Part shown: in pieces, positions 9,156 through 17,322 of the stretch
Layout of the letters: every line of letters begins with the position of its first letter
How positions within the stretch are numbered: position 1 is the first letter of the stretch
Source: an uncultured Lachnospiraceae bacterium
GTDB taxonomy: Bacteria; Bacillota; Clostridia; Lachnospirales; Lachnospiraceae
Length of the DNA: 30,769 bases
Direction of reading: 5' to 3'
Assembly: GCA_910586025.1 (NCBI GenBank)
Contig: CAJUIO010000036.1
Span: forward strand, 1 to 30,769
The notes under the pieces: generated by a model
The model's input: the letters and a program-made list of their open reading frames with translations, nothing else
Database searches by the model: none
Told to the model about the DNA's origin: nothing
Made by a program: the position numbers and the translations under genes

Positions 9156-10717
9156 CACAGCAGGTAATACTGGATTACGGACAGGCGGAAGTCAAGACAA
9201 AAAATGGATGGCTGCGAGGAGTTATTTCAGAGAATACCTATATATTTCGGGGAGTTGTCTATGCGAGGGCGGAGCGGTTTCACTTGCCGCTCCCTCCTGA
9301 AGACTGGGAGGGTATTCGTGAGGCGGTTACATATGGGAATGCCTGTCCGGAAATGTTTACCTGCGTACCTCATGATCAGTTTACGGTGCCGCATTATTTC
9401 ACGGTGCAGAGTGAGGACTGTCAATGTTTGAATATCTGGACACAGCATTTGGACCGGTCGGCGAGGAGACCTGTCATGGTCTGGTTTCATGGAGGCGGTA
9501 TGATGACCGGTTCCGGTGTGGAGCATTATGCCTATGACGGGGAAGAGCTCTCGAGCTTTGGCGATGTGGTAGTGGTTACGCTCAATCACAGACTCAATGT
9601 GCTGGGATTTCTTGATTTGTCCGCCTATGGTGAAGAGTATCGGTATTCAGGAAACGCCGGTATTGCAGATTTGACAGCGGCTCTGGAATGGATAAGGGAT
9701 AACATTATGTCTTTCGGAGGAGATCCGGATAATGTGATGATTTTCGGACAGTCGGGAGGCGGAGCAAAGGTAGTCACCATGCTGCAGTCAAAGAAAGCGG
9801 CGGGACTCTTCCATCGTGCCTGTGTGCAGAGCGGAGGCATGCGCCATACGGAAGACATTACTCCTGAACTTTCGCAGCGGCTGGCTGCCTTTGTGCTGGA
9901 AGAGCTGGGGATCCTGCCGGAGCATGTTAAGGAAATCGAGCGGGTTTTTTACGATGAACTTGCACTGGCGGCGGACCGCGCCATGAAACGTCTCTCCAAA
10001 GAGACAGGGAAGCGAATTATGTTTGGCCCGGTGACAGATCATGTTTTTTATTCCGGTCATCCTTACAGAAACGGTTTTATCAGGGAGACGCTGGACACAC
10101 CCTTGCTTTGCGGATCAGTGTTCGGAGAGTTCCTGAATAATTTCGCATCGCCCGTGGGCGAGGGAAGCAAGAATTCGTGGACACCGGAATACATACGTCA
10201 TCTTCTGATTCAGGAATATGGAGACAAGGCGGACGCACTGATCGCAAGCTTTACAGAGACGTATCCTGACAAAACACCGGCGGATCTGCTGTTTCTGGAT
10301 GCGCAGATGAGGCGGGATACGCTGGAGTTCGCAAGGCTGCGGGCCTTGTCATCCAAAGCGGGTGTTTATAATTTTCTGTTTAATCTGGAATCACCGTTTA
10401 ACGGCGGAACTGTGCCCTGGCACAACGCTGAGATTCCCTATATCTTTCATAATGCGGAATATCTGGAGGCTTCCTTTATACCCGGAATTACACCGGAGCT
10501 TCAGGATATTGTCAGCGGCGCCTGGGTAAATTTTGCAAAAACCGGCGATCCTAATGGTATCGGTGTGCCTTTGTGGAAGGCGGTGACGCAGAAGGAAGAC
10601 AACACCATGATTTTCGACCGTAAATGCAGCTGCAGAGCGAATCATGACCGGGAGCTGATAGCGGTTTTGCCTGTCCGTAATGTAGATTTTTCAAAGCTGA
10701 TGGGAAAAAAGAAATAA
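9137..10717 (+). CDS. Type-B carboxylesterase (alpha/beta hydrolase), first copy
   Basis: This 526-residue protein belongs to the carboxylesterase type-B/cholinesterase fold. Evidence in order: IFRGVVYA near residue 37, EDCQCLNIWT near 94, the oxyanion loop WFHGGG, the nucleophile elbow FGQSGGG with Ser206, and His429 in PWHNAEIPY. Most family members have GESAGG at the elbow; here Gln replaces Glu and Gly replaces Ala. The protein has no signal peptide. It overlaps the GH2 gene by 19 bases, and AAAGGAG precedes the ATG. Inference: it removes an acyl group from the imported glycoside. Confidence 0.85.
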   Translation: MYIRKLTQQVILDYGQAEVKTKNGWLRGVISENTYIFRGVVYARAERFHLPLPPEDWEGIREAVTYGNACPEMFTCVPHDQFTVPHYFTVQSEDCQCLNIWTQHLDRSARRPVMVWFHGGGMMTGSGVEHYAYDGEELSSFGDVVVVTLNHRLNVLGFLDLSAYGEEYRYSGNAGIADLTAALEWIRDNIMSFGGDPDNVMIFGQSGGGAKVVTMLQSKKAAGLFHRACVQSGGMRHTEDITPELSQRLAAFVLEELGILPEHVKEIERVFYDELALAADRAMKRLSKETGKRIMFGPVTDHVFYSGHPYRNGFIRETLDTPLLCGSVFGEFLNNFASPVGEGSKNSWTPEYIRHLLIQEYGDKADALIASFTETYPDKTPADLLFLDAQMRRDTLEFARLRALSSKAGVYNFLFNLESPFNGGTVPWHNAEIPYIFHNAEYLEASFIPGITPELQDIVSGAWVNFAKTGDPNGIGVPLWKAVTQKEDNTMIFDRKCSCRANHDRELIAVLPVRNVDFSKLMGKKK

Positions 10718-10738
10718 TCGCAGGCAGGAGGAAAGAAT

Positions 10739-12328
10739 ATGTTTATTAAAAAATTGACCAGACAGGTGATCAGTGATCCGGATCATCCGGTGGTTCTGAC
10801 CAAGGAGGGCAGACTGCGGGGGCTGATCGTGGATGATACCTATATTTTCAGGGGAATCCGTTATGCGCAGGCGAAACGCTTTCATATGCCGGAGCCGGTG
10901 GCTTCCTGGGAGGGAATAAAGGATGCGATTATTTACGGGCCGGTATGTCCGGAAATCCAGACGGTACAACCCTCTGATAACTATACGGTGCCTCATGTGT
11001 TTTATCCGCAAGATGAGGACTGTCAGTATCTCAATATCTGGACACAGTCGCTTGATGCGAAAAGGAAGCGTCCGGTGATGGTCTGGCTGCATGGGGGAGG
11101 ATTTTCCACCGGTTCCGGAATTGAGCATTTTGCCTATGACGGGGAGAATATGAGCAGCTTCCGGGATGTGGTAGTAGTCACACTGAATCACAGACTTAAT
11201 GTACTGGGCTTTCTGGATCTGTCTTTCTACGGGGAAAAATACAGGTATTCCGCAAATGTGGGAATGGCTGATATTGTGGAAGCGCTGCAGTGGATAAAAC
11301 GCAATATTACAGCTTTTGGCGGAGATCCGCAGAATGTAACCATATTCGGGCAGTCCGGAGGCGGTGGAAAGGTGGCGGCTCTTTTGCAGATTCCTTCCGC
11401 AAATGGATTGTTTCATCGGGCAGTAATTCAGAGCGGTGTTCTGCGTCCCCGACCGGAAAGGCAAAAAGGGCAGGATATGGCAGCTCTTTTGCTTGAACGG
11501 CTGGAAATTCAGCCCCGGCAGGCGGAAGAACTGGAAACAGTGCCCTATTATAAACTTCAGCAGATCATAATGTCTCTTGGTTCGTATGCGGATATGGGAT
11601 TTGGTCCTAAAAAGGATAATGATTTCTATCTTGGAAGTATTTATGAGGCATCCATCTGCGCCCATGCCAAGCAGATACCTGTTATAGTGGGAAATGTGCT
11701 GGGTGAGTTTTCACAGAATTTTGCGACAACCTGTGGCGACGGACGCAAGAATACCTGGAATGAGGAAAGGGCAGGGAAGCTGATAGCGGAAAAACTTGGT
11801 AATGCGGCAGATGAGGCTGTCGGTCTGTTTCGTGAGGCGTATCCGGAGAGACGGATACAGGATCTGCTGTTTACGGATCGAGTGTTCCGTCCAGGCACAT
11901 TCGATTATCTGAAGGCCCGTGCGGATGCGGGACTTAAGAATACCTACGTATATCTGTTTAAAATGGAACAGCCGGTATATGGCGGCACACTTCCGTGGCA
12001 TAATGCGGAGATTCCCTATGTTTTCCGGAATGCGGATTATATTGAACCTTCTTATGTTCCGGAGATTACGGAAAAAATGCAGGATATCATGTGTGGCTGC
12101 TGGTGCAGCTTTGCGGAAACGGGAGTACCGCAGGCGAACGGAGCGCCCAAGTGGCGGCCTTATTGCGAAGATGATCCGGCAATAATGTATTTTGATACGG
12201 TGCCGGAGGTAAAGTGTTCCGATAAGGAAGAGGCTCTGATTGATTTTTTGCAGAGGCATCCCTTCGAGATGCGTCAGCAGGATCGCACTGCTACTGCCAG
12301 ATATTTCGGGGGAGGACCGAGAGTGTAG
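10739..12328 (+). CDS. Type-B carboxylesterase (alpha/beta hydrolase), second copy
   Basis: This 529-residue protein is a tandem paralogue of the preceding esterase, aligning along its whole length from the first residue (FIKKLTRQVI against YIRKLTQQVI). It shows WLHGGGFSTGSG, the same unusual elbow FGQSGGG with Ser206, and the catalytic His421 in PWHNAEIPYVF. AGGAGG stands before the ATG at 10739. The two copies differ mainly between residues 230 and 330, which suggests different acyl or sugar preferences. It is the last gene of the operon. The start of the next transcription signals follows within 40 bases of its stop. Confidence 0.85.
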   Translation: MFIKKLTRQVISDPDHPVVLTKEGRLRGLIVDDTYIFRGIRYAQAKRFHMPEPVASWEGIKDAIIYGPVCPEIQTVQPSDNYTVPHVFYPQDEDCQYLNIWTQSLDAKRKRPVMVWLHGGGFSTGSGIEHFAYDGENMSSFRDVVVVTLNHRLNVLGFLDLSFYGEKYRYSANVGMADIVEALQWIKRNITAFGGDPQNVTIFGQSGGGGKVAALLQIPSANGLFHRAVIQSGVLRPRPERQKGQDMAALLLERLEIQPRQAEELETVPYYKLQQIIMSLGSYADMGFGPKKDNDFYLGSIYEASICAHAKQIPVIVGNVLGEFSQNFATTCGDGRKNTWNEERAGKLIAEKLGNAADEAVGLFREAYPERRIQDLLFTDRVFRPGTFDYLKARADAGLKNTYVYLFKMEQPVYGGTLPWHNAEIPYVFRNADYIEPSYVPEITEKMQDIMCGCWCSFAETGVPQANGAPKWRPYCEDDPAIMYFDTVPEVKCSDKEEALIDFLQRHPFEMRQQDRTATARYFGGGPRV

Positions 12329-12363
12329 AAGCTGTGGTTTACCAAAAACTAATAAAGATTTAG

Positions 12364-12393
12364 TTGACGGAGAAACTATGGCTTTGCTACAAT
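12364..12393 (+). promoter_or_regulatory. Candidate promoter downstream of the esterase operon
   Basis: TTGACG (12364-12369) and TACAAT (12388-12393) are 18 bases apart, a good sigma-A match. A transcript would start near 12400. It would meet the terminator at 12539-12590, giving either a short RNA of about 190 bases or an attenuated leader for the XRE regulator gene. Confidence 0.45.
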
Positions 12394-12538
12394 TAAACAA
12401 AGCATATCAGGAACCGCTACTTTTCTGGTGGCGGGCAGAAATGGAAAAATATCATAGGTATGGGCGGAAGAATCACACAGGATGTTCCGCAAAAGAAGAA
12501 AAAGAGGCAGAAGGCTCATGGTTCAAAGAAATGCAACT

Positions 12539-12590
12539 GCCGGTTGACACATTTCCAAGCGCACTTGCTGGTTGTCAACCGGCTTTTCTG
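12539..12590 (+). terminator. Intrinsic terminator between the esterase operon and the XRE gene
   Basis: GCCGGTTGACA (12539-12549) and TGTCAACCGGC (12573-12583) form a perfect 11-base-pair stem with a 23-base loop, followed directly by TTTTCTG and a second T-run at 12595-12601. It may end the esterase operon, the short transcript from 12400, or both. Confidence 0.7.
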
Positions 12591-12651
12591 TTATGTTTTT
12601 TGCAGCGATATCGTGAAAAAAGATTGACAGAAAGAGAGGATGACACAGGAT

Positions 12652-13692
12652 ATGATTTTGGCAGATAAGATAATGGAGCTGAGAAAAAAGAAGGGATGGT
12701 CGCAGGAGCAGCTGGGAGAACAGCTTGAAATTTCCAGACAGTCTGTCTCTAAATGGGAGTCGGGAGCCTCTATTCCCGATCTGGATAAGATCGTCAAGAT
12801 GAGCCATATTTTTTCTGTAAGCACGGATTATCTCCTTAAGGATGAACTCGAAAGCCCACAGGAGGGAACGCAGACGGATACGGCTTCGGAGCAGGAGCCG
12901 GAAAACGGGTGCGGGGCGTTAAACGTTCGTTCTGTCACTCTGGAGGAAGCAAACAAATATATGGATGCCGCAAGGGAGTCGGCAAAGGGCACGGCGCTGG
13001 GGACGCTTCTGTGTATTTTATCTCCGGTATTTTTGATTTTGCTCTCCGGATTGTCGCAGAACGGCTGGATTCAGATGTCTGATGAAAGAGCCTCTGTGGC
13101 CGGCCTTATTATTCTTCTGGTGTTGGCGCTGGCAGGAGGGATGCTTCTGGTAACGGAGGAAATGAAGCTTTCCGGCTTTCGGTATGTGGAGAAGGAAGGG
13201 ATTTTCCTGAAATATGGCGTGAGGGGGATTGTGGAAAAGCGCAGAGAGAGCTTTGAACAGACTCACAGGCGCTGTACGGTTCTTGGAGCGGCTCTGAGTA
13301 TCGCAAGCGTCATTCCTCTGATGACGGTGAGTGTCTTTGCGGATAGCGATGGATATTCTATTATGTGTTTTGCGCTTCTGGTGGTATTGGCCGCTGCCGC
13401 CGCATATCTGTTTGTGTGGTCGGGATGCATTTACAACAGCTTTATCAAGCTGCTTCAGGAGGAAAAGTACACGAAAGAGAAAAAGGACATAAAGAAGAGA
13501 ACGGCATTTCTGAACGGAGTATACTGGGCCGGGGCGCTTGCGGTCTTTATGGTCGTCCGCTTTTCGCGCATACACCAGGAGGCGGGACATAATATGCTGT
13601 TTTCTTACTGGGTCGTGGCAGCGCTTCTCTATGTTGTGATCAGAGGAATACTTGGTGCGGTGATGGAAAGGCGCAGAACGGTATCCAGGTAG
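12652..13692 (+). CDS. XRE-family regulator with C-terminal membrane domain
   Basis: This 346-residue protein has an N-terminal XRE helix-turn-helix at residues 4-60, with the family signature GWSQEQLGEQLEISRQSVSK and the tail STDYLLKDE. A variable acidic linker follows, and then about six hydrophobic segments between residues 100 and 340. Such proteins are membrane-anchored DNA-binding regulators; they are frequent in Lachnospiraceae and often lack a known signal. The ATG at 12652 is preferred because the alternative ATG at 12640 directly abuts the ribosome site AGAGAGG. The gene stands alone between two terminators. Its targets are unknown, and no link to either sugar locus is visible. Confidence 0.75.
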   Translation: MILADKIMELRKKKGWSQEQLGEQLEISRQSVSKWESGASIPDLDKIVKMSHIFSVSTDYLLKDELESPQEGTQTDTASEQEPENGCGALNVRSVTLEEANKYMDAARESAKGTALGTLLCILSPVFLILLSGLSQNGWIQMSDERASVAGLIILLVLALAGGMLLVTEEMKLSGFRYVEKEGIFLKYGVRGIVEKRRESFEQTHRRCTVLGAALSIASVIPLMTVSVFADSDGYSIMCFALLVVLAAAAAYLFVWSGCIYNSFIKLLQEEKYTKEKKDIKKRTAFLNGVYWAGALAVFMVVRFSRIHQEAGHNMLFSYWVVAALLYVVIRGILGAVMERRRTVSR

Positions 13693-13716
13693 GAGACCGT
13701 TATCGGCTTATACAGA

Positions 13717-13753
13717 AGGGCAGCGGCAGATTTTACCGCTGCCTTTTCTTTTC
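13717..13753 (+). terminator. Intrinsic terminator after the XRE gene
   Basis: GGCAGCGG (13719-13726) pairs with CCGCTGCC (13736-13743) around a nine-base loop and is followed by TTTTCTTTTC. It lies 24 bases after the stop codon and separates the XRE gene from the second sugar locus. Confidence 0.85.
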
Positions 13754-13846
13754 TTCAGCTATCAAATACACAGGCCGTTGGAAGCTGTTAAAAAATCCAA
13801 GCGAGAATGAGAGAAAAGCAGATTGTGTGATATGCACAAAAAAACG

Positions 13847-13865
13847 TGTTTTCAGACAGAAAACA
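13847..13865. repeat. Inverted repeat upstream of the second sugar operon
   Basis: TGTTTTC (13847-13853) and GAAAACA (13859-13865) are perfect 7-base arms with a five-base centre. It lies about 53 bases upstream of the -35 box. A nearby TTGTG...CACAA pair is at 13824-13840. The two may be operator-like sites, but nothing identifies a binder. Confidence 0.3.
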
Positions 13866-13917
13866 GAAGCGATAATTGGATATTATGACTAAAATAAAAA
13901 TATATTAAAAAATGCAA

Positions 13918-13947
13918 TTGACAAAGCTGTACATTTATGTTTATTAT
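13918..13947 (+). promoter_or_regulatory. Promoter of the alpha-glucoside operon
   Basis: The -35 box is a perfect TTGACA (13918-13923) and the -10 box is TATTAT (13942-13947), spaced by 18 bases. A LacI-type operator begins eight bases after the -10 box, where bound repressor would block initiation. Confidence 0.65.
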
Positions 13948-13955
13948 AAAATTAC

Positions 13956-13968
13956 AAAAACGTTTTCG
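13956..13968. promoter_or_regulatory. LacI-type operator 1 (core AAAACGTTTT)
   Basis: AAAAACGTTTTCG overlaps the expected transcription start. The core AAAACGTTTT is a perfect palindrome with the central CG typical of LacI/CcpA-family operators. A second CG-rich half follows at once (GGAAACG), so the site may be wider. The same core occurs at 14018, 19575 and 20727. Confidence 0.65.
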
Positions 13969-14015
13969 GAAACGAATCATACAGGAGATTTGAAAGTAAA
14001 TTTTTTTGCCCTGCA

Positions 14016-14031
14016 TCAAAAACGTTTTCGA
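14016..14031. promoter_or_regulatory. LacI-type operator 2 (core AAAACGTTTT)
   Basis: TCAAAAACGTTTTCGA is a near-perfect 16-base palindrome in the leader, 62 bases downstream of operator 1, measured start to start of the 13-base cores. Two sites in one promoter region could allow looping or roadblock repression. The LacI-family protein encoded at 19598 is the likely binder. Confidence 0.65.
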
Positions 14032-14068
14032 TAACAACACTAATAATAATAACAGGAGGAAAATTATT

Positions 14069-15433
14069 ATGAAGTTAAAAAGAGTGACAGCGATTCTGCT
14101 GGCGACGGTAATGAGCTTTTCCCTTCTTGCGGGCTGTGGCTCATCAAAAAAGGAGGAAGCTCCGGCAAAGGATACGACCGAGGAGAGCGGCGATGCGCAG
14201 ACAGCCGAGAAGGAAGAAGAGAGTAAAGCAGATACGGATGCAGGCAGTGAAAGCGCTGCCGGCGGTGAGAAGACAGTGATCCGTGTTACTAAGTGGGGAG
14301 ATGACAAGCCTGCGGCGGAGAACACTCTGGTGGAGGAGTTTAATGCCAGCCAGGATGCGATCGAGATTCAGCTGGATGTGGTTCCGGGCGACGGATACGG
14401 CGACAGGCTGACGACCTCTTTCTCATCCGGCGACGGATATGATATCTTCCTTTCCGGAGAAGGCGATTTTTATAAGTGGGTTGACTTGGGAATGGTGGAG
14501 CCTTTGGACGATCTGATTGCGGCAGATACGGACTGGCAGAACCCCATGGGAGAATCCGTGATGGACATGGGCGTGGTGGATGGATCTCAGAGATATCTGG
14601 TAAAGGATTATAACCCGATCTGCCTGTGGTACAACAAGGACATGTTCGATGCGGCAGGCGTGGATTATCCTTCCGAGAGCTGGACATGGGACGATCTGTA
14701 TGAAGCGGCTAAGAAGCTGACCACGAAGAATGAAAACGGAGAGTTTGAGACCTTCGGTTTCCAGGCACAGTCCTGGAACTATGCGGTAGACACCTATCTG
14801 GAATCTCTTGGATTTTCCTATGTGAGCGAGGATTACTCCACGGCTGAGGGTTATCTGAATTCCCAGGGCGTTGCAGATGCTCTTGACACCTATTTCGGAT
14901 GGACCGAAGGAGACGACAGGATTTCTCCTAACGCTGCCGATACAGATACCTACGGCGACGGAACAGCTATGATGATCAACAATAAGCTGGCAATGTTCAT
15001 TACCGGCGGCTGGGCGAAGACCGGTCTCGAGGATGCGGGTGTGAATTATGCGACAGCGCTTGTACCCGGCAATCATGCGGCATACTTCTGTGCTTCCGGT
15101 TATGCGATCAGCTCTTCCTGCAAGAATAAGGAAGCGGCGTGGGAAGTGCTCAAGCTGCTCACGGGAGAGAGAGCTTCCGAATTGAGAGCACAGAACGAGG
15201 CGGCGTTCCCTACAGCGGAATCTCAGCTTCAGGCAGTTGTTGACAGCCTGTCCGATGATCAGAAGGCTCTGCTTCAGTCACTGGACTACAGTGTGCCTCC
15301 GATCGGTATGAGGGGCAAGGTTGGCAGCCAGGTAAACCAGGTACTGGGCGAGGTTGTTGAAAGAATCGTATATCATGATGCGGACACCATGACGATTCTG
15401 AACGATGCTCTCGAAGCGTCTAAGCAAAAATAG
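14069..15433 (+). CDS. ABC sugar importer, lipoprotein substrate-binding protein (family 1, MalE-like)
   Basis: This 454-residue lipoprotein is the binding component of the second importer. The signal MKLKRVTAILLATVMSFSLL leads into the lipobox LAGC with Cys23. A Lys/Glu/Asp-rich linker runs to about residue 68, then a family 1 solute-binding fold begins (VIRVTKWGDD). Segments such as LWYNKDMFDAAGVDYPSESW and WEVLKLLTGERASELRA are typical of binding proteins for maltose-like and other oligosaccharides (CUT1 class). The start follows AGGAGG at 14054-14059. It is controlled by two LacI-type operators and followed by a terminator, so high, inducible expression is expected. Confidence 0.87.
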   Translation: MKLKRVTAILLATVMSFSLLAGCGSSKKEEAPAKDTTEESGDAQTAEKEEESKADTDAGSESAAGGEKTVIRVTKWGDDKPAAENTLVEEFNASQDAIEIQLDVVPGDGYGDRLTTSFSSGDGYDIFLSGEGDFYKWVDLGMVEPLDDLIAADTDWQNPMGESVMDMGVVDGSQRYLVKDYNPICLWYNKDMFDAAGVDYPSESWTWDDLYEAAKKLTTKNENGEFETFGFQAQSWNYAVDTYLESLGFSYVSEDYSTAEGYLNSQGVADALDTYFGWTEGDDRISPNAADTDTYGDGTAMMINNKLAMFITGGWAKTGLEDAGVNYATALVPGNHAAYFCASGYAISSSCKNKEAAWEVLKLLTGERASELRAQNEAAFPTAESQLQAVVDSLSDDQKALLQSLDYSVPPIGMRGKVGSQVNQVLGEVVERIVYHDADTMTILNDALEASKQK

Positions 15434-15438
15434 AAAAT

Positions 15439-15496
15439 AAGGGCACAGGGCTGTCACGCTGAGGATCGAAAGGCCCAGGCTGTGACGGCCCTTTTT
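15439..15496 (+). terminator. Terminator/attenuator after the second binding-protein gene
   Basis: An imperfect long hairpin pairs AAGGG (15439-15443) with CCCTT (15489-15493) and CACAG (15444-15448) with CTGTG (15480-15484), and ends in TTTTT. It lies between the binding-protein gene and its permeases, as in the first sugar locus, and would give unequal expression. Confidence 0.6.
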
Positions 15497-15534
15497 ATGA
15501 AATAGGACCTGTTCCGAATAAATGGAGGTTAATT

Positions 15535-16449
15535 ATGGCAGGAAAAGGAAGATCGGGGAAGGTGCAGAGCAGAGAAAACAGAAACGGCTATCTGTTCGTC
15601 ATGCCATGGATTTTAGGCTTTTTTCTCTTCACTCTGCTCCCAATGGTATTTTCGGCGATTCTATCTCTATGCGAATGGGATATCGTCACGGGATTATCCA
15701 CTATAGAATTTGTGGGATTGGAAAATTTCACCAGCATGTTCAAAGATCCCAAGTTCTGGCAGTCTTTGAAGGTGACCTTTAAGTTTTGTCTGATCACGAT
15801 ACCCTGTTACCAGATTGCGTCGCTTTTTGTCGCTTTCTTGCTGGCCATGGATATCAAGGGTATGAAGATCTTCCGGGTGGTGTACTTCCTGCCCTCGATT
15901 ATTCCGACCATAGCGGCCACCATGATCTGGACCAGGATTTTTGCACAGGACGGAATTTTAAATAAATCGCTCTCTGTAATCGGGATCAAAGGGCCGGCCT
16001 GGCTCACGGACCGGAATACCGCCCTCTATGCGCTGATGATCATGGGACTTTGGGGCGTGGGTAACACTATTATTATTTATCTCTCCGGCCTTCAGGGGGT
16101 CAGCGAGGAATTAAAGGAAGCGGCCAGAGTGGACGGTGCCAAGGGCTGGCAGATCTTTTTTAAGATCACGGTTCCAATGATTTCGCCCACGATATTCTTT
16201 AACGTGGTGATGGCCGTGATCGGCTCCTTCCAGTACTTCACGCAGGCCTATGTCATGACAGAGGGAGGGCCCATGCAGTCCACCCTGTTCTACAACCTGT
16301 ATTTGTATCAGAAGGCTTACAAGGAATACCAGATGGGCTATGCTTCCGCAATGGCCTGGGTAATGTTTATAATCATTATGCTGTTTACCATGCTGGTCAT
16401 CAAGAGCTCCAGCTTCTGGGTATATTACCAGAATGACGATAAGCTGTAA
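15535..16449 (+). CDS. ABC sugar importer permease, MalF-like (CUT1)
   Basis: This 304-residue permease has an N-terminal membrane segment WILGFFLFTLLPMVFSAILS and about six membrane spans in all. The EAA loop EAARVDGAKGWQIFFKITVP begins at Glu195. The motif YVMTEGGP near residue 240 is typical of CUT1 MalF-like subunits. A GGAGG site precedes the ATG at 15535. It forms the translocation pore with the next gene's product. No ATPase is encoded nearby. Confidence 0.88.
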   Translation: MAGKGRSGKVQSRENRNGYLFVMPWILGFFLFTLLPMVFSAILSLCEWDIVTGLSTIEFVGLENFTSMFKDPKFWQSLKVTFKFCLITIPCYQIASLFVAFLLAMDIKGMKIFRVVYFLPSIIPTIAATMIWTRIFAQDGILNKSLSVIGIKGPAWLTDRNTALYALMIMGLWGVGNTIIIYLSGLQGVSEELKEAARVDGAKGWQIFFKITVPMISPTIFFNVVMAVIGSFQYFTQAYVMTEGGPMQSTLFYNLYLYQKAYKEYQMGYASAMAWVMFIIIMLFTMLVIKSSSFWVYYQNDDKL

Positions 16450-16463
16450 GGGAGGGAAGGAAG

Positions 16464-17306
16464 ATGAACCGTTCTAAAAAAATAAATCACAGAATCGCAA
16501 GTATCCTTGCCACACTGCTTCTGCTTGGCGGTGCCGTGGTCATCATGATTCCGCTGCTGTGGACGATCTGTATGGCTTTAAAGCCCGCATCTGAGATGTA
16601 TACTGACAATTTCTTCCCAAAAGAGCTGGCGTGGGGAAACTTTTATGAAGCCGTCACCAGCATTGACTTTTTCCTGTATCTGAAAAATACGCTGATGATC
16701 GTGATTCCCAATCTGGTGGGAACCGTGGTAAGCTCCGCGATTGTGGCATACGGCTTTTCAAGGTTTGACTTTAAGGGAAAGAGGGTGTGGTTTTTGATTC
16801 TTCTTGCAACCATGATGCTGCCCTCCCAGGTGACCATGATCCCCACCTATTTGATCTACCGGCAGATCGGATGGGTGAACACCGTGCTTCCCCTGGTGGT
16901 TCCTGCCTTTTTCGGAGGAGGAGCCTTCAATATTTTCCTGGTGCGTCAGTTCATGTCGGGAATTCCCAAGGATTTTGACGAGGCGGCCCGAATCGACGGG
17001 GCAGGACCCTTTAAGATTTTTGCCAGAGTGCTGGTGCCTATGTGCCGTCCGGTTATGACGGCGGTTGGAATCTTCACCTTTATGGGTACCTGGAATGATT
17101 TTAACGGCCCTCTGATCTATCTGTATGACAGCAAAAAATATACACTGTCTCTTGGACTTGCGTTTTTCAAGGGATTATATACGAGCAAATGGAATCTGAT
17201 GATGGCGGCTACTGTGCTTGTGATGCTGCCGGTATTGATCCTGTTCTTTATCGCACAGGACTATATCATTGACGGAATTGCAATATCTTCGGGAACGAAG
17301 GGATAA
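16464..17306 (+). CDS. ABC sugar importer permease, MalG-like (CUT1)
   Basis: This 280-residue permease carries the EAA loop EAARIDGAGPFKIFARVLVP starting at Glu173, the QVTMIPTY segment near residue 120, and the common MalG-type tail GIAISSGTKG. It has about six membrane spans. The gene starts 14 bases after the MalF-like gene with a GGGAGGGAAGG ribosome site. Its partner is the MalF-like permease. Confidence 0.88.
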   Translation: MNRSKKINHRIASILATLLLLGGAVVIMIPLLWTICMALKPASEMYTDNFFPKELAWGNFYEAVTSIDFFLYLKNTLMIVIPNLVGTVVSSAIVAYGFSRFDFKGKRVWFLILLATMMLPSQVTMIPTYLIYRQIGWVNTVLPLVVPAFFGGGAFNIFLVRQFMSGIPKDFDEAARIDGAGPFKIFARVLVPMCRPVMTAVGIFTFMGTWNDFNGPLIYLYDSKKYTLSLGLAFFKGLYTSKWNLMMAATVLVMLPVLILFFIAQDYIIDGIAISSGTKG

Positions 17307-17322
17307 GGACGGGGGTAAGAAT

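Noticed and set aside
12624..12656. TTGACA at 12624 with TATGAT at 12651 as a promoter for the XRE gene
   Set aside because: The spacer is 21 bases and the -10 box would overlap the start codon.
12240..12668. Open frame of 142 codons (or 96 codons from the ATG at 12378) across the gap before the XRE gene
   Set aside because: Its first part overlaps the end of the carboxylesterase gene, it runs through a perfect terminator hairpin and into the XRE start, and its protein has no recognisable pattern. It is kept only as a reason to test the transcript.
13838..13853. A fifth LacI-type operator in AAAACGTGTTTTC
   Set aside because: Two extra bases lie between the AAAAC and GTTTT arms, which breaks the spacing of the other four sites.
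13956..14030. CcpA catabolite-repression (cre) sites as the reading of the AAAACGTTTT palindromes
   Set aside because: The sites resemble cre boxes, but the identical copies at the local LacI gene and their fixed distance from the -10 boxes fit the local regulator better. Additional binding by CcpA is not excluded.
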